Below are positions 9,686 to 18,906 of a stretch of 64,000 nt of DNA, one piece after another (the first letter of the stretch is position 1; every line of letters begins with the position of its first letter). Below the pieces are notes generated by a model, which was not told the origin of the DNA, made no database searches, and saw only the letters and a list, made by a program, of their open reading frames with translations. Source of the stretch: Gammaproteobacteria bacterium (GTDB lineage: Bacteria > Pseudomonadota > Gammaproteobacteria > Steroidobacterales > Steroidobacteraceae); contig JAQGOG010000067.1 in NCBI GenBank assembly GCA_028293765.1, positions 27,236 to 91,235 on the forward strand, in the 5' to 3' direction. The position numbers were made by a program, and so were the translations under genes.

Positions 9686-11299
9686 ATGATTCGTGGCAAT
9701 TTGATCCGGGCGGAATTGAGCGTCTCGCAGCCCGGTGCGTGCCCACTGCGCGGGCAGCGGCGCAATCTCCTGAGCGGCTTGAGCCTGACAATTGCGTTGC
9801 TCATGCTGGGGAGTACAGCTCCCGCCAAGGATCTGCTCGGTGTGTACGAGGACGCTCTGCGGAGCGATCCGCAGCTCCGCGGGGCAGATGCCAACCGGCT
9901 GGCCTCGCGCGAATCACGCCCGCAGGCGCTGGCTGCGTTGCTGCCGCAGGTCAACGGTACCGCCGCCTACACCCGCAACAAGTCGACCGGAACGCAGGCA
10001 CAATTCGGCTTCGATTCGATCACCGGGGCCCCGATAGTCGAGCCCCTGCAAGCCACGATCGACTCCACGCAGAAGCAGTGGGCCCTCAATCTCCGCGAAA
10101 ACCTGTTTTCGTGGGCCAACTGGCAGACGCTCAAAGCCGCCGATAGCCAGGTCGCGCAGGCGGAGGCCACTTACCAGGCCGCCGAACAGAGTCTGATCCT
10201 TCGAGTCTCCCAGGCTTATTTCAACGTGCTGGCCGCCCAGGACGGCCTGGAGGCACAGCAGGCGTCTCTGGAGGCCATCTCCCGTCAGCTCGACCAGGCC
10301 AACAAGCGCTTCGACGTGGGCCTCATTGCCATCACCGATGTGCAGGAGGCGAAAGCAGCGCGCGACACCGCCGCGGCCGCCGTGATCGCCGCCAAACGCA
10401 CGCTGGCCACCACGGAAGACCAGCTTCAGGAAATCACCGATCAGAAGTACGATGCGCTCTCGAAGCCGGGCACGGAAATGCCGCTCAACATGCCCGAACC
10501 CTCGGATGAGAACCGGTGGGTCGAGATCTCGCTCGATCAGAATCTCTCGCTGATTTCGAGCCGCTTGGCGGCCGACATCGCGCGCGATAACGTGCGAGTC
10601 GCCTTTGGGGGCCATTTGCCGATTCTCGATCTGGTGGCGAGCAGGTCGTACGTGACTTCAAATGCCGACGAGACATTTGGCGGCATTCCATTCAACAACG
10701 TCCCCGGACGCACCAACGACAGGCAATTGTCACTGCAGGTCACCGTACCGATTTTCAGCGGTGGCCTGACGCAATCCCGTGTGCGTCAAAGCCAGTACCT
10801 CTGGATCGCCGCCAAGGAGCAGGTGACGCAGGCCTCTCGCGCCACGGAGCGCCAGGCCCGGGACGCCTATCTTGGTGTCATCAGCGGAATTGCTCGCGTA
10901 CAAGCCCTGCGGCAGGCACTTGAGTCTAGCCAGACGGCGCTGAGAGCCACCGAGGCGGGCTATGAGGTAGGGACGCGTACGGCGGTGGATGTCCTCAACG
11001 CTCGCCGGACACTCGTTCAAGCGCAGACGGACTATTCGGGCAGTCGCTATGACTACATCGTGAGCGTTATTCAGCTTCGACTCGCGGCTGGGAATCTCGA
11101 CCGTGCGCAACTCGCGCAGATAAACGGCTGGCTCGCCGTGTCTGCTCCCACGTCGCCTCGCGTGGAGACGCCGGAGAGTCTTGCGCCGACCGTGCCGCCA
11201 AGCTCATCGCAGCCTTCGACCCCGCCGGCAAATCCTGCGTCCGTACTACCGCCGCCCGGGACGCCGCAGCCGCAGGGGGGGCAACCGCGTTCGCCGTAG
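9686..11299 (+). CDS. tolC: TolC family outer-membrane channel protein
   Basis: Outer-membrane/periplasmic duct used by type I secretion and tripartite efflux pumps. The ATG at 9686 has AAAGGGAA upstream, better than the in-frame TTG at 9665. The mature start follows a hydrophobic export signal ending around APAKD, after which LLGVYEDALRSDPQLRGA is the classical TolC opening. The two internal halves each carry long coiled-coil helices and the SQAYFNVLAAQ- and ARDAYLGVISG-type segments. At 537 residues it is somewhat long because of a Pro/Ser/Gln-rich tail of about 55 residues, a common TolC feature. It is co-oriented with pcm. Confidence 0.95.
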   Translation: MIRGNLIRAELSVSQPGACPLRGQRRNLLSGLSLTIALLMLGSTAPAKDLLGVYEDALRSDPQLRGADANRLASRESRPQALAALLPQVNGTAAYTRNKSTGTQAQFGFDSITGAPIVEPLQATIDSTQKQWALNLRENLFSWANWQTLKAADSQVAQAEATYQAAEQSLILRVSQAYFNVLAAQDGLEAQQASLEAISRQLDQANKRFDVGLIAITDVQEAKAARDTAAAAVIAAKRTLATTEDQLQEITDQKYDALSKPGTEMPLNMPEPSDENRWVEISLDQNLSLISSRLAADIARDNVRVAFGGHLPILDLVASRSYVTSNADETFGGIPFNNVPGRTNDRQLSLQVTVPIFSGGLTQSRVRQSQYLWIAAKEQVTQASRATERQARDAYLGVISGIARVQALRQALESSQTALRATEAGYEVGTRTAVDVLNARRTLVQAQTDYSGSRYDYIVSVIQLRLAAGNLDRAQLAQINGWLAVSAPTSPRVETPESLAPTVPPSSSQPSTPPANPASVLPPPGTPQPQGGQPRSP

Positions 11300-11413
11300 C
11301 CCCCGGGCTGGGAGCCTCGGCTTGAGGGCCTCGCACTTAGCCGGCAAACGCGGAGCTGAGTCGGGATCGGACTCGGTGCTGATGCGGCGCTGACCCGGAA
11401 GGCAGGTCGGCTG

Positions 11414-12685
11414 TCACTGCTCCAGCAATGGGACGATCAGTCCCATCAGCTTCACGAGCGCACCCCGGTTGGCGTCGACGAAGGTGCGCCCCTCCGCTCC
11501 AATGTGGGCGCGGGCGGCGGAATCCGAAAGAAGTGCGGCCACCCGCTCACCGAGCTCCTGCGGGCCATTCACGACCTCGGCGGCGCCGCGTGCGATGAGG
11601 AGCCGCGCGATGTCCTCGCTGTTGAAGTTGTTCGGGCCGGTCAGGATCGGCAGCCCGAGTGCCGCCGGCTCCAGCAAATTGTGGCCGCCGACCGGCACGA
11701 GACTGCCCCCGACAAAGGCAACATCGGCGGCCGCATAGAAGTCGAGCAACTCACCCAGCGTGTCGAGCAGCAGGACTTCCGCCTGTTCGATCGCCTGCGC
11801 CGCGGGTTGCTGTGAGCGACGGATGAATCTCACTCCCTCTCGCTCCAACGCCGTAGCCACTTCGCCGAATCGGTTGGGATGGCGTGGCGCCATGACCAGT
11901 AAGGCACGCCGATGAATGTTACGTACGCGTTTGTGCGCTTCTATTAACGCCTCTTCCTCTCCGCCTCCATGCGTGCTGCCTGCCGTCCATACGGGACGTC
12001 CAGCGGCGTAGTGCTCCCGCAACCGCCGACCGCGATCGGCAATGTCCGCCGGCACCGTGAAATCGAACTTCAAGTTGCCCGTCACATGGGTACTGTCGGG
12101 ATCCGCGCCGAGTGAGCGGAAGCGATCCGCATCGACTTCGCCCTGCGCAGCAACCACGACACCTTGGGACAGCGTCTCACTGAAAAGAGCGCCGAGTCGC
12201 CGATAGTGCCCGACAGAGCGTGGCGACAGCCGTGCGCTCGCGAGCACCAGGGGCACACGGCGACGGCCGCATTCGCGATACAAATTCGGCCACAGCTCAG
12301 TCTCGAAAATCACTGCGAGGCGCGGACGAACCCTCGAGAAGAACCGTCGCACGGAGCCGGGCAGGTCATACGGAAGGTAACGGACCTGCGCCAGGTCCTT
12401 GAACAGCAAGCGGGCTCGGTTCGCGCCGGTAGGAGTGAAGGTTGTGACGACGATCGGAACGTGCGGGTAACTGTTGCGAAGAGCGCTCACCAACGCGGCA
12501 GCTGCCTGCACCTCTCCCATGGACACCGCATGCACCCATATGCACGTCGTCTCGAGCGTCGGCCCAAAGCCGAACCGCTCGCCGAAGTTGTGCCAGTAGC
12601 TGCGATCGCGCAACCCGCGCACCAGCAGGGCGACGGAAATCAGAGGCGCCGCGAGATAGGCGAGGAGGGTGTAGATGAAGCGCAA
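11414..12685 (-). CDS. waaA: 3-deoxy-D-manno-octulosonic acid (Kdo) transferase
   Basis: Inner-membrane glycosyltransferase that adds Kdo from CMP-Kdo to lipid IVA, starting the LPS inner core. Recognised by the N-terminal membrane anchor (RFIYTLLAYLAAPLI), WVHAVSMGEVQAA, the GNLKFD segment and the C-terminal FVGGSLVPVGGHNLLEPAA donor-site motif. I prefer the TTG start at 12685: it has AGGA five nt upstream and sits 10 bp after the kdkA stop. An ATG at 12745 would overlap kdkA by 50 bp and add a non-conserved leader. With kdkA it likely forms an operon; a single Kdo phosphorylated by KdkA implies a mono-Kdo core, which is inference. Confidence 0.95.
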   Translation of the reverse strand: MRFIYTLLAYLAAPLISVALLVRGLRDRSYWHNFGERFGFGPTLETTCIWVHAVSMGEVQAAAALVSALRNSYPHVPIVVTTFTPTGANRARLLFKDLAQVRYLPYDLPGSVRRFFSRVRPRLAVIFETELWPNLYRECGRRRVPLVLASARLSPRSVGHYRRLGALFSETLSQGVVVAAQGEVDADRFRSLGADPDSTHVTGNLKFDFTVPADIADRGRRLREHYAAGRPVWTAGSTHGGGEEEALIEAHKRVRNIHRRALLVMAPRHPNRFGEVATALEREGVRFIRRSQQPAAQAIEQAEVLLLDTLGELLDFYAAADVAFVGGSLVPVGGHNLLEPAALGLPILTGPNNFNSEDIARLLIARGAAEVVNGPQELGERVAALLSDSAARAHIGAEGRTFVDANRGALVKLMGLIVPLLEQ

Positions 12686-12695
12686 ACGGATCCTG

Positions 12696-13460
12696 TCAAC
12701 TCGCCGGTGACAGGGGCTGTTCGCCGGAAGCTTGCCGATAGCCATCGAGGAGGCCGTGCCAGTCCGCCTCCGCGAAGCGATCGCGCGGCATCGCGTAGGT
12801 GATTTTTTCCAGCGACCGGCGCAGGCGCACGAGGTTGCTGTCGCGCCAGAGTCCGCCTTTACGCAGCTGGCAGCGATCGAAGTCGATCAGATAAACCGCA
12901 TCCTCGCTCAACAGCACGTTGTGAGCATTCAGATCCGCATGGCACACGCCGAGGTCGTGAAATCTGCGGATGCAGCGTCCGATCAGAATCCACGTGAGGA
13001 TGGAGAGGGCGCCCTTGACCAGACACTCGGCTAAAGACCCTACCGTGGGGAGGCGCTCCGTGATGAGGTCGCCGGTGTAAGTGAGACCCTCATGTACGTA
13101 GCGGGCCGCAATGGGCGCCGGGACCGGAAGTCCCGCGCGGTGCAAGCGATACGTGAGCTGCCATTCAGCAAACGGCCGTGTGCCCTCTTCCCCGCGCCAG
13201 ATATAGCGATCGGTAGAGACGTGTGCGATCAGGCCGCCCCGCCGATAGTGGCGCAGCACCAGGTGCTTGCCGGCGGTCTTGAAGTAATGAGTGGTCCCGC
13301 GACCCCGCGCGGTGCCCTCGAGCTCGCCGCGGGACTTCCAATAGCCGGGATCGAACCAGGCCGGCGCCAAATTGTTCGCCCGCGAGGCATCGTATAGCAT
13401 GGCGCCGCCCGCGAGGGCGCTGTGTTTCACTTCAGAGCCGAGCGGCCAACGCCCGCTCAT
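12696..13460 (-). CDS. kdkA: Kdo kinase
   Basis: ATP-dependent kinase that phosphorylates the Kdo residue of Kdo-lipid A, usual in bacteria with a mono-Kdo inner core. Homology to the KdkA/WaaP kinase group is clear: GTARGRGTTHYF, LRHYRRGGL, RSFAE-like RPFAEWQL, the catalytic HADLNAHNVLL and the metal-binding LIDFDRC. The ATG at 13460 gives 254 residues, and the divergent glycosyltransferase starts only 15 bp away. Longer in-frame starts would run into that gene. It is followed at 10 bp by waaA, matching their sequential roles. Confidence 0.92.
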   Translation of the reverse strand: MSGRWPLGSEVKHSALAGGAMLYDASRANNLAPAWFDPGYWKSRGELEGTARGRGTTHYFKTAGKHLVLRHYRRGGLIAHVSTDRYIWRGEEGTRPFAEWQLTYRLHRAGLPVPAPIAARYVHEGLTYTGDLITERLPTVGSLAECLVKGALSILTWILIGRCIRRFHDLGVCHADLNAHNVLLSEDAVYLIDFDRCQLRKGGLWRDSNLVRLRRSLEKITYAMPRDRFAEADWHGLLDGYRQASGEQPLSPAS

Positions 13461-13475
13461 CGACGCAAATCCATC

Positions 13476-14519
13476 ATGCTGCCTCTTGCCGAACCGCCAC
13501 GCAGTATCTGCATCCTGAGACTGTCGGCACTTGGCGATACCTGTCACGTCGTGCCGATCGTGCGCACGTTACAGCATGTGTGGCCGGCAACGCAGCTGAC
13601 GTGGATCGTAGGTAAGGCCGAAGCGCGCCTCATGAGTCTCGTCGATGGCGTCGAGTTTATCACTGTGGACAAGCGCGCCGGCTTTGGGGCACGTCACGCT
13701 CTGAGGGAACAGCTTCGCGGTCGTCGATTCGACGTGCTGCTTCATATGCAACTCGCTCTGCGGGCAAGCCTCATCGCACGGAGTGTGCCGGCAACGGTGA
13801 AACTGGGTTTCGATCGCGCGCGGGCGCGCGATCTGCAATGGATGTTCACGAATGCGCGCATTGCCCCGCGCACTCGCGAGCATGTGCTCGACAGTTTCTT
13901 CGGCTTTCTGGCGGCGCTGGGCATAAAAGACCGGCAGGTGCGCTGGGATATACCGCTTCCTGAGAGCGCACGCGCGTATGCCGAAGGGCTGATCCCTGAC
14001 AAGCAACCCACCCTGATCATCAGTCCCTGCTCGAGCCACGTGCGGCGCAACTGGCGCGCGGAACGGTACGCGGCGATTGCCGATCACGCGGCACGCCGTT
14101 ATGGAATGCGAGTCATTCTGTGTGGCGGACCGAGCAAGCTCGAGCTGGAAACGGGCGCCGCCATCGAGAAAGCCGCGAACACCGAGCTCACCAATCAAAT
14201 CGGCCGCGATACGCTGCCGGAATTGCTGGCGCTGCTGGCGCGCGCAACCGTGCTTCTGACTCCCGATTCCGGGCCTGCCCACATGGCGACGATGGTCGGT
14301 ACTCCCGTGCTGGGACTCTATGCGGCCACGAATCCCGCGCGCAGCGGCCCCTATCTGTCGCGCCTGTGGTGCGTCGATGCCTACCCTGAAGCCGCCCGCC
14401 GCTTTCGCGGACGCTCGCCCGACAAATTACCGTGGACCGAGAAGATCGAGGCCCGTGGCATCATGGACCTCATCAGCGTCGAGCGGGTCGCCGCGAAGCT
14501 CGACGAGTTGTTACGATAA
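13476..14519 (+). CDS. Glycosyltransferase family 9 (heptosyltransferase-like)
   Basis: Probable LPS-core transferase of family GT9. The N-terminal ICILRLSALGDTCHVVPIVR is the hallmark of heptosyltransferases I/II, and the C-terminal half has TPDSGPAHMATMVGTPVLGLYAATNPARSGPY-type features, seen here as PDSGPAHMA and GLYAATNP. ATG 13476 is chosen because homologous sequence begins right after it, although no strong ribosome-binding site is visible. It is divergent from kdkA-waaA and followed after 5 bp by the DUF6165 gene. It probably adds heptose (or another sugar) to Kdo; acceptor specificity cannot be decided from sequence. Confidence 0.9.
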   Translation: MLPLAEPPRSICILRLSALGDTCHVVPIVRTLQHVWPATQLTWIVGKAEARLMSLVDGVEFITVDKRAGFGARHALREQLRGRRFDVLLHMQLALRASLIARSVPATVKLGFDRARARDLQWMFTNARIAPRTREHVLDSFFGFLAALGIKDRQVRWDIPLPESARAYAEGLIPDKQPTLIISPCSSHVRRNWRAERYAAIADHAARRYGMRVILCGGPSKLELETGAAIEKAANTELTNQIGRDTLPELLALLARATVLLTPDSGPAHMATMVGTPVLGLYAATNPARSGPYLSRLWCVDAYPEAARRFRGRSPDKLPWTEKIEARGIMDLISVERVAAKLDELLR

Positions 14520-14524
14520 GCCCC

Positions 14525-14917
14525 ATGAAAGACATCCTGGTACCCCTCTCGCCCGGTGAGTTGCTGGATAAGATCACGATCCTGCGCATCAAGGTCGCCC
14601 GTATCCTGGATGCCGGCAAGGTTGCGAACGTGCGGCTCGAGCTCGATCTGCTGGAGAAAACCTGGCGCGATTCCGGCTGCGCTGCTTTCGACGTCGCGCG
14701 CGACGAGCGCGCCCTCCAGGACGTGAACGAGCGCCTGTGGGATGTCGAGGATCTCATTCGCGAGAAGGAAGCGAAGCAGACGTTCGATCGCGAATTCATC
14801 GACCTCGCCCGCTCGGTCTATATCTCGAACGACGAACGCGCCGCCATCAAGAAGCGCGTCAACGTGCACCTCGGCTCGCGGCTGGTGGAAGAGAAGTCCT
14901 ACAAGCCCTACCGCTAG
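14525..14917 (+). CDS. DUF6165 family protein
   Basis: 130-residue cytosolic protein opening MKDILVPLSPGELLDKITIL, which I recognise as the DUF6165 family, often found near LPS and polysaccharide glycosyltransferase genes. It is predicted to be largely helical and charged, without membrane segment or signal. Its ATG lies 5 bp after the stop of the GT9 gene, so the two are almost certainly co-transcribed. Function is unknown; linkage to LPS assembly is an inference from neighbours only. Confidence 0.88.
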   Translation: MKDILVPLSPGELLDKITILRIKVARILDAGKVANVRLELDLLEKTWRDSGCAAFDVARDERALQDVNERLWDVEDLIREKEAKQTFDREFIDLARSVYISNDERAAIKKRVNVHLGSRLVEEKSYKPYR

Positions 14918-15066
14918 CGTTCCCTGCCAGCGGCGGGTCGCTAGCGGACAATTCCTTACTTTTCCATGACTTACGATAGGGCTGCGACGCAACAGTCGGG
15001 TCTGGCGCAATACTTATGGCCTTTCAAGGGGTTCGGTCGGAAAGCGGGTGTTATGGCGGCCCGTTG

Positions 15067-15185
15067 TAGGTGCGCCCCAACAACCAACAGCACTCGGCGG
15101 ACGCGCAGGCAGTGCAAGCCAGCTACGGTCGTGGTAAGAAGAGCGCCGGGTCCAAGCACCCTAACGAAAAGCAGGGGCGCACCTA
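15067..15185 (+). repeat. 12-bp perfect inverted repeat enclosing ~95 nt (possible structured leader)
   Basis: TAGGTGCGCCCC at 15067-15078 is the exact reverse complement of GGGGCGCACCTA at 15174-15185. A second nested pairing is possible between ACTCGGCG and CGCCGGGT (one G-T pair). The right arm ends 4 nt before the ATG at 15190 and contains the only G-rich stretch that could serve as its ribosome-binding site, so folding would hide it. It matches no known RNA family that I recognise; I specifically found no 6S or SRP RNA features. It may be a regulatory leader, a small RNA, or chance. Confidence 0.45.
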
Positions 15186-15186
15186 G
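15070..15186 (+). CDS. Possible 38-residue small protein
   Basis: A GTG codon at 15070, directly after an in-frame TAG, opens 38 codons ending TAG at 15186. The peptide begins MRPNNQQHSADAQAVQASYG and continues Gly/Lys/Ser-rich. By my count 28 of 36 internal codons end in G or C, like the neighbouring real genes, which is the main support. No good ribosome-binding site is visible, and both arms of the 12-bp inverted repeat lie at its ends. It could be a leader peptide for the gene at 15190, or non-coding. Confidence 0.25.
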   Translation: MRPNNQQHSADAQAVQASYGRGKKSAGSKHPNEKQGRT

Positions 15187-15189
15187 CGT

Positions 15190-15489
15190 ATGCAACTTGC
15201 CAGTATATGGCGTGAGCATTTAGCCGCAGGTTGTCCTCGCGAGCTCGCCGGCGTCGAGATCGCCGGCAGCGATGCGCGCACCCTCGATGCCGAGATCAAC
15301 GCGTGCGTCAGCGCGCTGATCTGTCGTTCGATGACGGTGGACGGGCGGATTGAACGCCGCCTCACCGAAATCTGCACCGCACTGACCTATAAGCAGGCGG
15401 AGGCGGTCGAACCGGTCGCGACCTACTGCGCACGTCTCAACCGTCTCGTCAGTGCCGTTCTCACCGAATCTCGAGCTGGCCGCGCCTGA
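15190..15489 (+). CDS. Hypothetical protein, 99 residues
   Basis: Unrecognised small protein. It is probably helical and soluble, with no signal peptide or membrane segment, and has three Cys residues (in GCPRE, NACVSALIC). Its codons show GC-rich third positions like the neighbours, but the ribosome-binding site is weak and overlaps the right arm of the inverted repeat just upstream. It is followed by ~250 bp without a gene, then the stand-alone receiver. No function is proposed. It could be spurious. Confidence 0.5.
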   Translation: MQLASIWREHLAAGCPRELAGVEIAGSDARTLDAEINACVSALICRSMTVDGRIERRLTEICTALTYKQAEAVEPVATYCARLNRLVSAVLTESRAGRA

Positions 15490-15740
15490 CTAAGGCCCCT
15501 GGCTGGCCGCCGGCCTTGCCGACCGCGCCTGACCGGCCGAGCTCGGCTTCCACGTGATCTCCGCGCAACCGGCATCGCTCGATTTCTTTGACATAACGTG
15601 ACGTGACGGGGTGGCGCGAGCACCTCGTCCCAGGCGATCATTCCCCTGACCATTGCCAAGCCCGTTCCCGTGCCCGCACGGATCTTGCTACGAGGCTCCT
15701 GATGGCTTTAGCTAGACCCGTGTGGGAAGCAGGGGAGATC

Positions 15741-16136
15741 ATGATGGAAGACGTGCCTCACGCCGAGATTCCGCTCACGGTGCTGGTCGTAGACGACCAG
15801 GCGGATTCGGCCGATGCGGTCGCATTCATGCTGTCGCTGATGGGACATGACGTCCACACGGCGTACGGCCCGCGCGAAGCCTTAGATAAGTTTCGCCTGG
15901 TGCAGCCCACCGTGGTGTTCATGGATATCAGCATGCCCGAGCTCAGCGGGCTCGAGGCCGCGGCGCGGATCCGATCGATGCCGGAAGGCACCTCCACCAC
16001 GATCATCGCGCTTACGGGGCTCGGCCATGAGGCGGATCGCCGCCGCTCACGCGAAGCGAGTATCGACCATCATCTGGTGAAGCCCGCCTCCCCGACGGTA
16101 TTACATCGGCTGCTGAGCGCCATCCACCCGGGCTAG
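15741..16136 (+). CDS. Stand-alone response-regulator receiver protein
   Basis: 131-residue CheY-like receiver with no output domain. The phosphorylation machinery is complete: acidic pair Asp18-Asp19 (LVVDDQ), phospho-acceptor Asp62 (FMDIS), Thr92 (ALTG) and Lys114 (LVKPAS). ATG 15741 has AGGGGAG at good spacing; an open frame further upstream lacks conservation and such a site. It probably takes phosphate from a hybrid kinase and acts by protein-protein contact. The nearest kinase in the window is at 21737-22999, and pairing with it is only a possibility. Confidence 0.9.
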   Translation: MMEDVPHAEIPLTVLVVDDQADSADAVAFMLSLMGHDVHTAYGPREALDKFRLVQPTVVFMDISMPELSGLEAAARIRSMPEGTSTTIIALTGLGHEADRRRSREASIDHHLVKPASPTVLHRLLSAIHPG

Positions 16137-16340
16137 GGCGGCGCCTGCCCATAAGACGTCGGTAAGCAACGCGCGCAATCGATAAAGGGCGCGGCAAATT
16201 TCCGTGCCCCCCACACTGTTTTGGCGCGCGGCCGAGCGGGTAAAGCCGCGCGTGGGTCCCCGCACGCATCGCCCGGAGCAAATGGGCGGAGTGCGTGTGC
16301 CGGAGGCCACAGCCCGAAGCGCATGGCCCTTTTGCTAGCG

Positions 16341-16468
16341 GGCAAAAGCCGCGCCTTTTGCCAGGGGCGCCCGCGGGCCTATAAGCATCTGTCGGACGGC
16401 CCGCGGGCTAGGCGCCCCCGACTGCGCGCCCCGGTTGAAAGGCCGCAGGCCGTTTTCAACCGCCCAAT
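16341..16468. repeat. Composite intergenic repeat, copy 1
   Basis: Hairpin 16341-16362 has arms GGCAAAAG / CTTTTGCC around CCGCGC and is identical over 22 nt to one at 63779-63800. A large GC stem follows (GGGGCGCC CGCGGGCC pairing across a 5-nt bulge, 16365-16419). A third hairpin at 16433-16461 (GGTTGAAA / TTTCAACC) is followed by GCCCAAT. It occupies most of the 402-bp gap between the convergent receiver and hppA genes; the rest (16137-16340) holds no gene that I can support. Confidence 0.75.
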
Positions 16469-16498
16469 AAAAAAGGGGCCGGGCAAGTGCTCGACCCC
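16469..16498 (-). terminator. Rho-independent terminator of hppA
   Basis: Read on the minus strand, GGGGTC pairs with GGCCCC (one G-T pair) around a loop with further weak pairing, followed by TTTTTT. It lies about 40 bp past the hppA stop codon and directly abuts repeat copy 1. Confidence 0.7.
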
Positions 16499-16538
16499 CC
16501 TCCACACGCGGCAGGCGCGCGTCCGTTAAACGTCGAAT

Positions 16539-18608
16539 CTAAAGCAGCGGTACGAGCAGCAACGCGACGATGTTGATGATCTTGATGAGCGGGTTGATGG
16601 CCGGGCCCGCCGTGTCCTTATAGGGGTCGCCAACGGTGTCGCCGGTCACGGCCGCCTTGTGCGCGTCCGAGCCCTTGCCGCCGAAGTTACCCTCTTCGAT
16701 GTACTTCTTAGCGTTATCCCACGCTCCGCCGCCGGTGGTCATCGAGATCGCGACGAACAGTCCCGTGACAATCGTGCCGATCAGCAGGCCGCCGAGCGCC
16801 TTGATGCCCGAACCCGGCCCCATGGCGATATTCAGGGCGAACACGAGCACGATGGGTACGAGAATGGGCAGCAGCGAAGGAATGATCATCTCGCGGATGG
16901 CGGCCTTCGTCAGCAGGTCCACCGCCCGGGAGTAATCCGGCTTCGCCGTGCCTTCCATGATCCCCTTGATCTCGCGGAACTGGCGGCGTACCTCGACCAC
17001 CACGGAGCCCGCGGCGCGGCCCACGGCCTCCATCGCCATGGCGCCGAAGAGATAGGGCACGAGACCGCCGATGAAGAGGCCGATGATCACGGCCGGATCG
17101 GAGAGCGAGAACTCCACGAGCTTGCCGACTGCCTCCAGGTTATGAGTGTAGTCGGCAAACAGGACGAGCGCGGCGAGACCGGCGGAGCCGATCGCGTAGC
17201 CTTTGGTGACCGCCTTGGTCGTGTTGCCGACAGCGTCCAGAGGGTCGGTAACGTCGCGGACACTTTTCGGGAGGCCGGCCATCTCGGCGATACCACCAGC
17301 GTTATCCGTGATCGGGCCGTAGGCATCCAACGCCACGATCATGCCCGTCATCGAGAGCATTGCAGTTGCGGCCGTCGCAATGCCGTACAGGCCGATGCCG
17401 TGCATCTGGCCGAGCTCGTAAGCGCCCCAGATTGCAATACACACGGCGAGCACCGGCAAGGCCGTGGACTTCATCGACACGCCCAATCCGGCGATCATGT
17501 TCGTGGCATGCCCGGTCTGTGATGCCGCGGCGATTTTACGTACCGGGCCATACTCGGTCGCCGTGTAGTACTCGGTAATGAGGATCATCGCCGCCGTGAG
17601 GCCGAGGCCCACCAGTGTGCAGCCGTACAGAGCGCCCGCCTGTGTCGGCATGAGCTGGTGGGTGATGAAGTAGAAGGCGACGGCCGATACGATTCCCGAG
17701 ACGATCACGCCCTTGTAGAGCGCGTTCATGATCTTGCCGCCTTCGCTGGCCTTCACGAAGAACGTGCCGATGATCGAGGAGACGATCGATGCCGAGCCGA
17801 GTGCGAGGGGATAGATTACGGCGTTGAGCGCCGCGGCTTCACCCGCATTTGCAAAAAGCAAACCCCCCAGGACCATGGTTGCCACAAGGGTCACGGCGTA
17901 GGTCTCGAAGAGGTCAGCCGCCATGCCCGCGCAATCGCCGACGTTGTCGCCTACGTTGTCCGCGATCACCGCTGGATTACGCGGGTCATCTTCCGGAATT
18001 CCCGCTTCGACCTTACCGACGAGGTCCGCGCCAACGTCGGCGCCCTTCGTGAAGATGCCGCCGCCCAAACGCGCGAAGATCGAGATGAGCGAGCCACCGA
18101 ACGCAAGGCCGACGAGCGCATGGAGCGCGCCTTCTTCACCGATGGACGGGAACTGCCGCAACACTGCGAAGTAACCGGCGACACCGATGAGGCCGAGGCC
18201 GACTACGAGCATTCCGGTGATCGCCCCGCCGCGGAATGCAACCTGGAGCGCGGCGTTCACGCCGTGCGTTGCCGCTTGAGCTGTGCGTACATTCGCGCGC
18301 ACGGAGATGTTCATCCCGATGTAGCCGGTAAGACCCGACAGGATGGCCCCGATGGCGAAGCCGACAGCTGTCGGCCAGCCGATGGGGGAGAAGCCGAGAG
18401 CGGCAAACAACACGATGCCGACGATCAGGATCGTGGAGTACTGGCGATTGAGATAAGCCTGCGCGCCGGCCTGAATGGCCGCCGCGATCTCCTGCATGCG
18501 GGCATTGCCCGCGGGCAGACGAAGAATCGACATCATCGAGAATATGCCGTAGAGAACGGCGAGAACACCGGCAGCGATCGCGAGCCACAGCCACGTGGTG
18601 GGATCCAT
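16539..18608 (-). CDS. hppA: Membrane-bound proton-translocating pyrophosphatase (K+-independent type)
   Basis: Integral membrane enzyme with about 16 helices that couples PPi hydrolysis to H+ export (or works in reverse). 689 residues; the PPi-binding cluster [11 protein letters not shown] and the acidic [19 protein letters not shown] segment are intact. The sequence [10 protein letters not shown] has Lys where K+-dependent enzymes have Ala, which marks the K+-independent H+-pumping subclass. The start is supported by a GGGAGGTT ribosome-binding site. It ends in an intrinsic terminator. The next gene upstream on the same strand, 298 bp away, is a PPi-dependent phosphofructokinase, so the two probably share one PPi economy. 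Confidence 0.97.
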   Translation of the reverse strand: MDPTTWLWLAIAAGVLAVLYGIFSMMSILRLPAGNARMQEIAAAIQAGAQAYLNRQYSTILIVGIVLFAALGFSPIGWPTAVGFAIGAILSGLTGYIGMNISVRANVRTAQAATHGVNAALQVAFRGGAITGMLVVGLGLIGVAGYFAVLRQFPSIGEEGALHALVGLAFGGSLISIFARLGGGIFTKGADVGADLVGKVEAGIPEDDPRNPAVIADNVGDNVGDCAGMAADLFETYAVTLVATMVLGGLLFANAGEAAALNAVIYPLALGSASIVSSIIGTFFVKASEGGKIMNALYKGVIVSGIVSAVAFYFITHQLMPTQAGALYGCTLVGLGLTAAMILITEYYTATEYGPVRKIAAASQTGHATNMIAGLGVSMKSTALPVLAVCIAIWGAYELGQMHGIGLYGIATAATAMLSMTGMIVALDAYGPITDNAGGIAEMAGLPKSVRDVTDPLDAVGNTTKAVTKGYAIGSAGLAALVLFADYTHNLEAVGKLVEFSLSDPAVIIGLFIGGLVPYLFGAMAMEAVGRAAGSVVVEVRRQFREIKGIMEGTAKPDYSRAVDLLTKAAIREMIIPSLLPILVPIVLVFALNIAMGPGSGIKALGGLLIGTIVTGLFVAISMTTGGGAWDNAKKYIEEGNFGGKGSDAHKAAVTGDTVGDPYKDTAGPAINPLIKIINIVALLLVPLL

Positions 18609-18906
18609 CAGCGAACCTCCCTCAACCAGCCTGAGTTAAAAAATTTTAGTTCGTTGGCGGGCTCGAACGACGGACATCACGGTCGTCCGACCGCTGAAAA
18701 GGCGGCGGACTATAACACGATGAAGAACGCCGCTCATGCGCAGCCCTGGGGCCCATAAGTGGGGCGGCGTCGCCCGGAGCCCGTAAGCTGGGAGCGCGTA
18801 GCCCGGGACGACCGCGCCCGCGGTGCGATGTTCGTCCGATTGAGCCAAACAGGCTCCGCACCCGGAGTTCATTACACGCCCCCTTCGTACCGCCTCGCCC
18901 GAGACG

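Noticed and set aside
14966..15223. 85-codon plus-strand frame before the small gene at 15190
   Set aside because: Overlaps the start of the 15190 gene in another frame and has Arg/Thr/Cys-rich shadow composition; the alternative 38-codon frame has better codon bias.
15501..15525. TGGC...TTGC resembling a sigma-54 -24/-12 promoter
   Set aside because: The spacing between GG and GC is 11 rather than 10 bases, and sigma-54 promoters are very strict on this.
15588..15616. Perfect TTGACA upstream of the receiver gene as a sigma-70 promoter
   Set aside because: No -10-like hexamer lies at 16-18 bp (GTGGCG at 17 bp), so only half of a promoter is present.
18609..18906. RNA gene or tRNA-like element between hppA and pfp
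   Set aside because: Short GC-rich repeats are present, but I find no cloverleaf, TTC-loop or terminator; nothing beyond the hppA ribosome-binding site is supported.
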